From Fasciola hepatica (Eukaryota; Platyhelminthes; Trematoda; Plagiorchiida; Fasciolidae): 64,000 nucleotides of DNA. Numbering within the stretch: position 1 is the first letter of the stretch; every line of letters starts with the position of its first letter. The position numbers and the translations under genes are program-made. The notes beneath the pieces were generated by a model, which made no database searches, was not told the DNA's origin, and worked only from the letters and a program-made list of their open reading frames with translations. This document shows, piece after piece, positions 54,971-64,000 of this stretch. The stretch spans positions 2,728,001-2,792,000 of the forward strand of contig CANUEZ040000140.1 of NCBI GenBank assembly GCA_948099385.1. Direction: 5' to 3'.

Positions 54971-55010
54971 AAGACGTAACACATCTGTTTACCGTCACAC
55001 AATAAAATAC

Positions 55011-55695
55011 GGCTTAATAGGTCCTTTTTTATTCATTTGGTTTCAATGGGTTTCTCCAGGGTAAGCATCTTAGTAAGTCGAAGCAGTGAACCCGTCTATC
55101 GAACGCGATTGACGGCTCTTCGGGAGCAAACCTGCTTTTCATTCTCTTCCTCGCAGTCCATCACTCAACAACCAAAACATTTGGACCAGCTGGCAGTCGA
55201 AGCACTGTGGGAACATCACACCCCTCGAGCGCAAGAATCCGGAAGTACACTAGTCGAAGTCGCGAGCCCTGTGAACTGATCTAAACTGATCTGACCCAAC
55301 CGAACTGAAATGAAGGTCAGTGCAGAAATCTTAAAGGTCCTCTGCCCTGCGTATTAGCGAATGCACAAGTACCGTGACTCATCAGCCAATCGAGGAATTA
55401 TTACGATCCATTCGGAGGGCGTTCGACCCCTTGATCGAAAGCAACGTCGGACTAAAATTGAGGAGCAATCTCATGTGGCCTGTTTGATGTCAACTGGTCG
55501 AACATTGCGTAAATGAAGTGAGTCATACTCTTTCTAATCTCGTTTCACGTGCTCCTGTGCACTAGCATTTCGCTAACATATTCTTTTTTGTCTCGCACCC
55601 CTTTCGAGCTGTCTCAGCCTCTGGCAGTTGACGTATGATGAGGTCTACATTTCGTTTTCGTTTCTGGCAAGGATCCAATGAAATATTCTGGGCTG
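55011..55695. other. No gene recognised
   Basis: Only short frames. The region lies between a CR1-type 3' end and the start of LINE C, and may include the 5' region of LINE C. Confidence 0.4.
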
Positions 55696-55759
55696 CGGTG
55701 AGTGTTTAGCCGGAGGGCATAGTATCAAAACCATCGGTCAGTCAGGTCCACTAGCGTTC

Positions 55760-57091
55760 CTGCTTGACCCATCTCTACACCACACTCAAGCAAACCTAAT
55801 CCCAGCCACGAAGTTCTTCGATACCGTCGCCTCTGAAATATTCAGACGCATCAAGAAAGCCAGCAATGCAATAGTACTCAACATTCCAGATAGATTACCT
55901 CTTCCGGATGATAAGAATTTAATCTTAAAGGCTTGCAACCTAGATTCGCATCCTTACTACTGTGTCAGACTCCGCAAAACTTCACCACAAAATACAAGCC
56001 CACTCCTGTTTCGGTTTATTACTGATTTTGCAACCAAGTAATTTATTAGCCCACAGTCTTTTGTCGTTGCTAATACAGGTTTCAAGCGGGCAAAAATACT
56101 CCCCGATAAAACCCCACTTTAAAGGGAGATTCACGAAAGCCATACGGAGAACCGCAATCCTGATAAACGTTTGGCCAGTAGTCCCCCTCAGGTGGTCGAT
56201 TTACCAAGCATCGGCCATCATCAGAAGACCTCTTCTGTAGTGAGTCGCAAAAAAGTTGTCGACTTAGATAGTTCGTCGGTCTCCACTCCATTGGAGCCGC
56301 GTCGCAAACGGCAAAACTTGCAGAATAGTCTCAATGAAAAGGTCCAAATTAATGTGCTTCTTGAAGTCCACAAAACTGATAAAAGTCCCCCTGACTCCAA
56401 GACTAGTAACAATTTACCGTACAAAACCCCGACCGACATGACTCCTTCGACCAGCTCAAGAAGTGTCTGGTCGAACCTACAAACTACTCTCACAGAATAT
56501 AGTTCAGAAAAACGAACGCCGACCCTCGCTGGAGTCCGAAGTCCAACACTGGTACAGAAAAACAGCCCAATACCTGAAGTAGAATGGGTAGTCCCTCAAC
56601 TGTTGACGTCAGAACTAGCCATTTCTTGCATGCCTAAGAAAAGCGCGGCACTAGATGTATTTGCACCGGTATCCGTAACGAATTCGAAAATAAGTGGAGT
56701 AACTTTATCGGCAAAATCAGTCATCTCACCTCGGAGACCCGGGCCTCGCTCTCCTAACCCAATCAGTCTTTTGCCTCCAGGTAGAGTGAACTATAAAAAC
56801 ACTTCTTCCAAAGACGAAAAAGGAAGTCTCGGCAAGACTGTTCAGACCTTTATGCCAGTGCCTTATCTAGATGCAGCTCCGGCTGACTACTTACGGCCTA
56901 CTCAACCACATGCATCCTGCTCTTCAATTCCAAATAGTCGCGAGCTTTCGGACTCCATACCACCCCATACAAATTTGCCGGTTTTTCCGTTTCCTCTGAA
57001 CGTCTCGCCTCCTCCCATACCATATCTCTCCCCACACCATCCCACGGTCCGCCAGTGGCTACAATTTCCCCAAACCTGGCAGCCACTTTAA
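55760..57091 (+). pseudogene. LINE C ORF1
   Basis: The conserved block reads FFDTVASEIFRRI, then AIVLNIPDRLPLP and YYCVRLRK, with stops near 56040 and 56119. After them the open frame 56171-57091 (306 residues) covers a Ser/Thr/Pro-rich C-terminal half ending in a proline-rich stretch (LPVFPFPLNVSPPPIP) and WQPL. The end overlaps the start of the endonuclease frame by 37 bp in a different phase. Its RNA-binding role is inferred from the ORF1 position. The domain content agrees with LINE B. Confidence 0.7.
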
Positions 57092-57738
57092 GGGGTCATG
57101 CATTTACTGTACGTCATGGCCATGATAATGATAGTTTCATAATTGTACTTTTCAATGCTCGCTCCCTTGTGAGTAAACTTACATCCGTCCGCTCCTTTGC
57201 ATTGCAATCTCACCCGGATGCAATCCTCGTAACTGAAACCTGGCTCACTGATAAAACTCCACTCCGACACATCTCCATACCCGGTAAGAATATATTTGCT
57301 ACGGACAGATCTGAAAGACGTGGTGGTGGATGTCTTGCTTATAGTAAGAGCAGTCTTGCGACACACTTACTCCAACTTCCTGTCCTTGGTAAGGTCCAAG
57401 ACTCTGTTCGCATCTCTATACCACTGCTCCAAGGTCAGCTCGTCATTGGTTGTGTTTACTGTCCGCCAGGCTACAATATGGGCAACGTAAATGCAATCAC
57501 CGATGCTTTCTGTCACGTAGCTGAAATCCCGCACGCTGCTAAAATCATAGCGGGTAAGTTCAACCCCCCTGGCATTTGTTGGACGATCCTGAGTTCCTCT
57601 CCTAAGTTATGCAATTTTATTTCACGTAAAATCACCAACCAGAGGGAAAATATTTTTGACTCCATCTTTACTCCAGACCTCCGAAATATAAGGGCAAATG
57701 TCCTTATCCAATTTCCAACAAAGTCAGAAAGCTGTTGA
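57055..57738 (+). pseudogene. LINE C endonuclease
   Basis: The 227-residue frame reads LFNARSLVSKL, VTETWLTDK (catalytic Glu), RRGGGCLAYSK, IGCVYCPPG and IAGKFNPPGICW. The GDFN motif reads GKFN, so the catalytic Asp is Lys. The final SDH motif is lost because the frame ends at about 57738, where a deletion removes the linker. The overlap with ORF1 suggests ORF2 translation by reinitiation or frameshift in the family. Confidence 0.8.
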
Positions 57739-57744
57739 ATATCA

Positions 57745-58540
57745 CCCGGCGACTGGCCCGACCTGGACCCGATGATTTCCCACCAGCGCTGTTCCCTCTC
57801 GAGGGCCCGGATATTAGGATGCTTCTGCCGATTTTATTTAACCTCTCCATGTCACAAAGCAATTTCCCCTTCCCAGTGGAAAACTTCCGTTATCACCCCC
57901 CTCCATAAAAAGTGCTTTACATGACCCTGCTAATTACCGCCTCATAAACCACACTCCCATTATATCTAGGATAATGGAGCGAGTAGCCAAAGATGAGACT
58001 GTCAATTTTATCCTCACCCGTGGGTTAATAAATAGAAACCAACACGGCTTCTTAAAGTCTAGTTCGTGTCTGACCTGCCAACTTGATTTCCTTTATCTAA
58101 TTACAACGTCAGCTCACTCTTTGAAGGCATTTATCGTTGTCTTCCTTGATATGACGAAAGCGTTTGATCGCGTGCCTCAAGCTCAGCTGCTAACCAAGGT
58201 TAAATCTTACGGCACATCAGACCCGCTCTTTTCTTGGTTGTCATCCTATCTTAGCATGAGATGGCAAGCAGTAAACATTGAGGGTTACCTTTCATCACCC
58301 CAGCCAGTCACGAGTGGTGTTATACAGGGCAGTGTGTTAGGCCCACTTTTATTTCTTCTCTACATAAACGACGTATTCAAAGCAATACGCCATGGCACTG
58401 CGTTCCTATTCGTCGATGATATCAAAATTGTATATTTATTTGAACCCATACCTTGGCCTACACCCTCACCGAAATAGCTGACGACCTGAACGCTCTTGAA
58501 ATATGGTGCAACACTTGGAAAATGAGTTTCTCCGCCGCTA
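57745..58540 (+). pseudogene. LINE C reverse transcriptase
   Basis: An N-terminal part in mixed frames (SQWKTSVITPLHKK, NHTP-like) leads to the 58 kb frame 57974-58477. That frame reads NQHGFLKSSSCLTCQ, VFLDMTKAFDRVPQ, TSGVIQGSVLGPLLFLLYINDV and FLFVDDIKIV (catalytic box FVDD, both Asp kept). After 58477 another frame gives the next block (DDLNALEIWC) up to FSAAKS, where the BEL LTR starts. Confidence 0.82.
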
Positions 58541-58544
58541 AGAG

Positions 58545-58892
58545 TGTAACAGCCGATCGTGGAAAATCCCCCTTTTCCCTCGCGATTCAGTGTTTTTTCC
58601 CAACATCACTCATTTCCATACACTATTGACTTGTCTTTACGAACTGGTTGTTTTTCTGAACCAATTGTTGTTTGTTCGCGCCCAGAGCGCTATTTTGGCA
58701 CATCCTTGCTCAGGACCTGCGTGACGCACGTGCTGTCTGCTCACACGCTGCTATTCGGTTTCTCGTTGTTGAGTCTTTGTGATCGTATTATTGAGGTTTG
58801 TATATTGTTTATGTCATTGTTTATTTTAATAATCTAGTATCGTAGAATTATCACGGATAATCGCCTTCTGATTTCGGGATCCGTTGCGAATT
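58545..58892 (+). repeat. BEL 5' LTR
   Basis: Begins TGTAACAGCC and ends at GCGAATT just before TGGCTACGC. The LTR relic at 12277-12623 has the same start and almost the same length, which supports both ends. The second LTR is not in the window, so the end is inferred. Confidence 0.72.
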
Positions 58893-58909
58893 TGGCTACG
58901 CATTGCTCA
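58893..58909 (+). promoter_or_regulatory. Putative BEL primer-binding site
   Basis: TGGCTACGCATTGCTCA starts with the TGG expected opposite a tRNA CCA end and is conserved in the relic at 12624-12640 (one difference). I could not identify the tRNA. Confidence 0.5.
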
Positions 58910-58964
58910 AACGTTCGTAACAATACTCAATAGATCTATTTGAAACGAGGAAAATTCACGCAAA

Positions 58965-61900
58965 ATGCCAAGGAAAGGATCAAAGGCAGTCGAACCCGGA
59001 CAGGAAGTAATACGGCAAGTCTCTGGGGAGGTTTTGGGTACTTATGATTCTTTAGTTGATGCTAGATCGCCTAGTCCTGTCAGTGCTAGCTCATGTGTTA
59101 TTGAAAGCAATATTGATCGTAAGGACGTTGATTTATATAAGCTGAGAATAATAGAACTAGAGCAACAGTTACTTTCAGCTAGACTACAGGCGCATGAAGC
59201 AGAGAAGTGTACACAGAAACAGCGAGAGTATAGGACCAGTGACTTCGACACTTCCGATAGGTTAGAGTGCAATAAGGTAGGGAACCCCACGCCGGTCGCC
59301 GACTACAAACCACCATCGATCGATCTGCCTAGAGTGGAGTTAACGGTTTTCGACGGGCGAGCTGAGCAATATTGCAAGTTTGTCAAACAGTTCGAGACGT
59401 TCGTTGAAAACAAGGTAACCGACCCTGGGCAAAGGCTTCTTTACCTTACTCACTACTGCCGAGGCCGAGCAAGAGAAGCTATCGACGGATGCACCATGCT
59501 CGATCCAGAACAAGGCTACACTAGGGCAAGAAAGATTCTGAGGGACTTGTTTGGCCAACCTTTCAAAGTAGCCCGTAACCTAATAGAGGGCGTGATGGCA
59601 GAGGCAAAGAAAACCAAGGGCGACGTCTACACCATGGCCGACCTGGTGATCAAGATGCAGAACTGCTCAATAGCCCTCGACCATTTAGGTTACAGAGCTG
59701 ACCTAGACGCCATGCACACTTTGGAAGGCATAGTCCGTCACCTCTCTCCCGAACTACAGGGTCGGTGGGCGGAAGAAGCTGAACGGATAAGCCGAGGCGA
59801 CAGAGAAGCCAACTTCGAAGACCTGACTGAATACTTAGACAGGCAAACGAAGATAGCTGACAGCAGATTTGGCCGACTCATCCGGGACAGCAACCGAGCA
59901 AACAAGCCCGGTACTAGCCAAGTCCAAACCCCTGTACGAGAATATCCAAAGTACCAGCCTTGGACCAACACACACGTCATTTCACGAGATGCTACGGCGA
60001 AACCAAATTGCAGATCCTGTGGTACTAGCCATGGCCTACCAGAATGCCCCAAGTTCGGCAATGCCACAATAGACGAACGGTGGGGAATGGCGAGAATGGC
60101 AGGAGCATGTTTCATCTGTCTCAACACCACGCACCGGGCAGCAGCCTGTAGAACAAGGAATCGATGTGGTTACGAGGGCTGCACGGGCAGACACCATCGG
60201 CTGCTGCATCAGGCGAGAATAACCATATCCGAGGCGAGTGCCAAGCCCAGCGTGATCTGTTCAACTTCACAATCTGCCAGTAAACCGGTACGTTTAGGCG
60301 TAGTGGCCGTGGGAGTAGTGACTCCGACTGGGATAGTCAAGGCGTTGGCTTTCGTTGATAGTGGATCCGACACCACTTTAGTGAAAGAGCGGTTTGCCGA
60401 CAAACACCAACTGGCTAAAGGTGCGACGTCGTTAGCAGTGAGCATGGTGGGCGGAACACAGGTAATGACTGCCGGTAGATTAAGGCTGCAACTCATCTCT
60501 CTAGACACTAGCGAGGAAATTGAACCAACGGAGGCATTCACGTTAGCGGATCTTCCCATGCGAGCACCAAGGTCGGTGAACGCAATCTTGACACGATGGC
60601 CCCACCTGCAGGATGTAACCGTCGTAGACTGGGAAGATGATGAGGTGGATCTCCTCATCGGATGCGACGTGCCAGAGGCGCATTGGGTGCTTGACCAAAG
60701 AGTGGGCGACCGCCAGGCACCTTATGCCGTACGCACGGCTCTGGGATGGATGTTATACGGTCCAGTAGGGGTACGCGGTTCCGTGAATTACTTATCCGCC
60801 GAAACGGACCGCATAGAGTATCATCTGCAACGGCTTTATGAAAAGGAGTTTCATGACATTGGAGACGAAAGACCGACGTTGTCTCAAGAGGATCACTTCG
60901 CTCTACAAACGGTGCGGCAAGGCTCTAGAGGCCTCAAAAAACAGTTCGAGGTTCCCCTCCCATGGCGCACACCGGTCGACCCGTGGACTGACAACAGAAA
61001 TTATGTTCTCCAACGATTACTACGACTAAAAGAACGCTTCATTCGAGACCAGAATCTGTGGGAACGATACGCGGATTTGATGAAGCGAAACGAGGACCTC
61101 GGTTACGTTGAAAGGGTGCCTGTTAACACCGACAGCAAAAGGGGTATCTGGTATCTGCCTCACCATCCGGTTATCAACCCCAAAAAACCCAATAAACTGC
61201 GCGTGGTTTTCGACTGTGCGGCCAAGTTCCAGGGCAAGTCGTTAAACGATCGCCTACTACAGGGGCCTGACTGGACCACACCAGTGATCGATGTTCTGTG
61301 CCGTTTCAGAGTGGGTAAAGTGGCTTTGTCTGCCGACATTAGGGAAATGTTCCATCAGGTGAAGATTCCGGTAGGAGAACGAGATGCTTTGCGTTTCCTG
61401 TGGTGGGAAGGGAGCGACCGGGACAACGCAGTGGTGAATTATAGAATGACCGTCCACCCCTTCGGAGCCATATCGTCACCATTTTGTGCGAACTACGCCC
61501 TCCGAGAATCAGCGAACAAACATGGCGATCTGGTACATCGGACGGTGGTAGAAAGCGTCAGCAGGAACTTCTACGTCGACGACTACCTTGGGTCATTCGA
61601 TGATGTGGAATCAGCTCTAGAGCAGTTCAGGGGTCTGACGAGATTGCTGGAAGAGGGTGGCTTCCATCTAACTAAATGGATGTCGAACGCTTCGGAAGTG
61701 CTGAAGGTCATCCCGTATCACGAAAAGGTCGAAAGGGTAAGAGATTTGGACGGCTCCCCACTTCCTATCGAGCGCACTTTAGGGATACAATGGGACGCGG
61801 AAACGGACGATTTTGTTTTCGAACTGAACGTTCCCGAGCTGCCAATAACCCGTCGTGGCATACTATCTGCCGTCTCAAGTTTGTTCGACCCGCTCGGTTT

Positions 61901-64000
61901 CGTCTCACCATGGCTGCTACCCGGAAAGATCTTGCTGCAGCGGCTGTGCCGTAAGAAAGTTGATTGGGACCAGTCACTGGACCGAGGGGACCGGCTGGAC
62001 TGGGAGGAATTTTTGAACACCTTGAAGAAATTAGGGGACATAAGAATACCACGATGTTTGACCCCTGGCCATACGACACGGACTGGAGAACTACATGCCT
62101 TTTCCGATGCATCCGAAGTCGGTTATGGAGCTGTGGTGTACGGACGATGGTGCGCAGGAGATGGACAATATACCACGAGGATCCTGTTCGCCAAAGCCCG
62201 CGTTGCTCCACTGAAGTCGGTCTCAATCCCACGCCTCGAACTCAGCGCAGCCGTGTTGGCAGTCAGGGTGGTGCAAGCTGTGAAGAGATGTTTCGATCTC
62301 TACATTTGGTCGGTGAGCTTCTGGACGGATTCAACGATAGTACTTTACTACATTAACAACGTACGGAGCCGGTTTAGTACTTTCGTTGCTAACCGGCTCA
62401 CGATTATTCACGATGAATCGGCCACGCACCAGTGGAGTCATGTCAGGTCTGGCGATAATCCGGCCGACCTGTGCTCTCGAGGTGCGAACAACTTCAAGCA
62501 ACTGGACACGTGGACGAGAGGGCCGAACTTCCTGCAATTGCCCAAACAGGACTGGCCCGTGTTCGAATTAAAACCCCCTACGGAATTGGAACTGGAGATC
62601 AAAGGCGTAGTGACAGCAACCAACGTCGTCGAAGCGTCGCCCATTTTATCGCGACTGGTCAGGTTTTCTTCCTGGATGAAGACGCTTCGTTCGCTAGTTT
62701 GGTTAACCAGGTTCAAGATAAGTTTACTAGTCATGAAAGGGCTACGGCCCTCAGGTCGGATACCGGTCGGCCCGATAGGTCCCGATGAGCTACAAGCGGC
62801 AGAGTACGATATTTTCAGAATGATACAACGCGAGGCTTTCGCCCAAGAACTCAAGAGGGCGGAAGAAGTGGGGCTGACCAATGAAGACATGCCATCTCCA
62901 AGAGGCGAGCTGAAGCGTTTAAACCCCAAAATCATCAACGGACTGCTGCGGGTGGATGGTAGGCTGACCAACGCCCACCTGAACTTCGACACAAAGTATC
63001 CTATACTGCTGCCTGCGAGACAACCCGCAGTAGAGCTAATGATTCAACACGTCCACGCCGTAGAGGGACATGCCGGGGAAAGTCACGTGACGAGCGTCAT
63101 CCGAAAGCGTCTTTGGTTGTTGAGAGGACGAGAGACTGTAAAACGCGTGATCCGACGGTGTGTGCAATGCAGGAGACGCAATGCCATAGCAGGCAAACAA
63201 CTCATGGCCCCGCTACCAGAATGCAGGGTGACTACGGGCTGGTGGCCGTTCAGTGACACCGGGTTGGACTATTTCGGGCCCTTGTGGATCAAGTGCGGGA
63301 AAAGATTAGAAAAGCGATACGGATGTATCATGACGTGCATGAAATCACGTGCGGTGCACCTAGAAGTCGCACATTCGATGACGACCGATTCGTTTCTACG
63401 GGCCTTGCAAAGATTTATCAACCGAAGAGGCGTACCGGCCGACATATACTCAGATAATGGATCGAACTTTGTGGGCGCTCAACGGGAATTGCAGCGTTGG
63501 CACAAGAACATAAACAGGGACGAACTGCAGAATCGAACCGTGGCCTACGGCATACGCTGGCATTTTAACCCCCCACAGGCCAGTCACCGAGGCGGCATAT
63601 GGGAACGCATGATCCGGTCCGCCAGACGGATATTGCTGTCAATCATGGAGCAGCAGCCGCCCGACGACGAGACCCTGAACACCGTCATGACTGAGGTGGA
63701 GCGAATCCTGAACAACCGCCCCCTGGTTCCAGTATTGAACGGCGACCCCACCCACCTGGCGCTCACCCCAAACGACTTATTGACGCTAAGGTCGAACGAG
63801 GGTTTCCAAGGGCCGGTAAACCTTCGTGGGAGCTACCTCCATGGGTGGAAGCAAGCGAACTATCTGGCCAAGGTCTTCTGGAGGCGATGGCTACGGGAGT
63901 ACCTACCGGCTTTGCAGACTCGACAGAAGTGGCTGGCCAAAACAAGACCATTCAAAGTTGGGGACGTGGTTATGATCGCCGACGAACGCGCACATTTCAG
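58965..64000 (+). CDS. BEL/Pao Gag-Pol polyprotein (3' end outside window)
   Basis: One frame runs from the ATG at 58965 to the window edge, at least 1678 codons with no stop. In order it shows: an N-terminal coiled-coil-like stretch (about residues 45-75); a Gag core (about 115-300); zinc knuckles C349-x2-C-x3-H-x4-C and C382-x2-C-x4-H-x4-C followed by the BEL Cys/His cluster to about 415; an aspartic protease with VDSGSD (Asp465); RT with LRVVFDCAAKFQG, HPFGAISSPFC and YVDD (870-873); RNase H from FSDAS (Asp1048); and integrase with H1369, C1399/C1402, Asp1435 (LDYFGP), Asp1497 (YSDNGSNF) and Glu1547 (GGIWERM). The end reaches FKVGDVVMIADE. No envelope is visible before the edge. It should encode all steps of its own replication. 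Confidence 0.94.
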   Translation, partial: MPRKGSKAVEPGQEVIRQVSGEVLGTYDSLVDARSPSPVSASSCVIESNIDRKDVDLYKLRIIELEQQLLSARLQAHEAEKCTQKQREYRTSDFDTSDRLECNKVGNPTPVADYKPPSIDLPRVELTVFDGRAEQYCKFVKQFETFVENKVTDPGQRLLYLTHYCRGRAREAIDGCTMLDPEQGYTRARKILRDLFGQPFKVARNLIEGVMAEAKKTKGDVYTMADLVIKMQNCSIALDHLGYRADLDAMHTLEGIVRHLSPELQGRWAEEAERISRGDREANFEDLTEYLDRQTKIADSRFGRLIRDSNRANKPGTSQVQTPVREYPKYQPWTNTHVISRDATAKPNCRSCGTSHGLPECPKFGNATIDERWGMARMAGACFICLNTTHRAAACRTRNRCGYEGCTGRHHRLLHQARITISEASAKPSVICSTSQSASKPVRLGVVAVGVVTPTGIVKALAFVDSGSDTTLVKERFADKHQLAKGATSLAVSMVGGTQVMTAGRLRLQLISLDTSEEIEPTEAFTLADLPMRAPRSVNAILTRWPHLQDVTVVDWEDDEVDLLIGCDVPEAHWVLDQRVGDRQAPYAVRTALGWMLYGPVGVRGSVNYLSAETDRIEYHLQRLYEKEFHDIGDERPTLSQEDHFALQTVRQGSRGLKKQFEVPLPWRTPVDPWTDNRNYVLQRLLRLKERFIRDQNLWERYADLMKRNEDLGYVERVPVNTDSKRGIWYLPHHPVINPKKPNKLRVVFDCAAKFQGKSLNDRLLQGPDWTTPVIDVLCRFRVGKVALSADIREMFHQVKIPVGERDALRFLWWEGSDRDNAVVNYRMTVHPFGAISSPFCANYALRESANKHGDLVHRTVVESVSRNFYVDDYLGSFDDVESALEQFRGLTRLLEEGGFHLTKWMSNASEVLKVIPYHEKVERVRDLDGSPLPIERTLGIQWDAETDDFVFELNVPELPITRRGILSAVSSLFDPLGFVSPWLLPGKILLQRLCRKKVDWDQSLDRGDRLDWEEFLNTLKKLGDIRIPRCLTPGHTTRTGELHAFSDASEVGYGAVVYGRWCAGDGQYTTRILFAKARVAPLKSVSIPRLELSAAVLAVRVVQAVKRCFDLYIWSVSFWTDSTIVLYYINNVRSRFSTFVANRLTIIHDESATHQWSHVRSGDNPADLCSRGANNFKQLDTWTRGPNFLQLPKQDWPVFELKPPTELELEIKGVVTATNVVEASPILSRLVRFSSWMKTLRSLVWLTRFKISLLVMKGLRPSGRIPVGPIGPDELQAAEYDIFRMIQREAFAQELKRAEEVGLTNEDMPSPRGELKRLNPKIINGLLRVDGRLTNAHLNFDTKYPILLPARQPAVELMIQHVHAVEGHAGESHVTSVIRKRLWLLRGRETVKRVIRRCVQCRRRNAIAGKQLMAPLPECRVTTGWWPFSDTGLDYFGPLWIKCGKRLEKRYGCIMTCMKSRAVHLEVAHSMTTDSFLRALQRFINRRGVPADIYSDNGSNFVGAQRELQRWHKNINRDELQNRTVAYGIRWHFNPPQASHRGGIWERMIRSARRILLSIMEQQPPDDETLNTVMTEVERILNNRPLVPVLNGDPTHLALTPNDLLTLRSNEGFQGPVNLRGSYLHGWKQANYLAKVFWRRWLREYLPALQTRQKWLAKTRPFKVGDVVMIADERAHF

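Larger units (their letters stand above)
55700..58544 (+). mobile_element. LINE copy C (CR1/Jockey-like), cut by BEL insertion
   Basis: ORF1 (about 55760-57091, with stops), endonuclease (57055-57738) and RT (about 57745-58540) are present in order. About 0.7 kb of the linker between endonuclease and RT is missing compared with LINE B. The RT stops abruptly at FSAAKS where the BEL LTR begins (58545). The rest of the LINE would be expected beyond the BEL element, outside this window. Confidence 0.82.
58545..64000 (+). mobile_element. BEL/Pao LTR retrotransposon, intact in window
   Basis: The element starts with a 348-bp LTR (58545-58892), a conserved primer-binding-site region and a single polyprotein frame open to the window edge. 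It sits inside the RT of LINE C. The downstream LTR and target-site duplication lie outside the window. Related relics are at 6735-7110, 10209-11154, 12277-12623 and 48398-49020 and in the right arm, so the family has a long history here. This copy appears recent because no stop or frameshift is seen in 5 kb. Confidence 0.92.

Noticed and set aside
59738..60658. Minus-strand open frames of 130-150 residues at 59738-60130 and 60209-60658
   Set aside because: Antisense to the intact BEL polyprotein.
1..64000. tRNA, rRNA and bacterial-type features (operons, riboswitches, terminators)
   Set aside because: None could be seen; the sequence is eukaryotic repeat DNA.

Overview
This window looks like intergenic, repeat-dominated DNA from a metazoan, most likely a flatworm (tapeworm or fluke). 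No host protein-coding gene, rRNA or tRNA could be recognised. The coding content comes from retrotransposons: two Ty3/Gypsy elements whose Gag carries the unusual C-H-C-C zinc-finger order of the CsRn1 clade (first described from the liver fluke Clonorchis), BEL/Pao elements, a two-ORF CR1/Jockey-like LINE family, CR1-type 3' fragments, and an RTE-like LINE of a kind common in trematodes and cestodes. The taxonomic call is inference from these element types.

Layout. 1-2.0 kb: decayed LINE copy A, then a solo Gypsy LTR (2486-2908, 4-bp target-site duplication CACG) and an old non-coding repeat (about 4260-6062). 6.3-6.57 kb: an old LTR of the second Gypsy family. 6.57-11.81 kb: left arm of a large inverted repeat; its right arm is at 35.86-41.22 kb. 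The arms are nearly identical and carry BEL relics, a CR1-type fragment, a SINE-like repeat and a short polyadenylation-like repeat. 11.8-14.25 kb: a short inverted repeat, a BEL-type LTR relic and a minus-strand LINE fragment. 14.27-21.59 kb: Gypsy element G1 (minus), with two 412-bp LTRs and a 1.7-kb insertion in its RNase H region. 22.17-26.94 kb: LINE copy B, the most complete. 29.3-35.86 kb: the same old repeat as at 4.26-6.06 kb, split by Gypsy element G2 (30059-35406, minus, 270-bp LTRs, target-site duplication AACT).

Right part. 41.3-43.8 kb: an AAT microsatellite, a SINE-like copy and otherwise unrecognised DNA. 43.8-46.5 kb: a fourth, very decayed LINE copy. 48.4-49.0 kb: a BEL integrase relic (minus). 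49.26-51.85 kb: an RTE-like LINE (minus). 52.4-55.0 kb: SINE-like and CR1-type fragments. 55.7-58.54 kb: LINE copy C, interrupted by a BEL/Pao element that starts at 58545. That BEL element has one uninterrupted reading frame from 58965 to the window edge (at least 1678 codons) with Gag zinc knuckles, protease, RT, RNase H and integrase catalytic residues all present.

The main points of interest are the near-identical 5.2-kb inverted arms in otherwise decayed sequence, the intact BEL/Pao polyprotein, and the conflict between near-identical LTRs and broken coding regions in both Gypsy elements. All identities were judged by eye; no alignment or database search was run.
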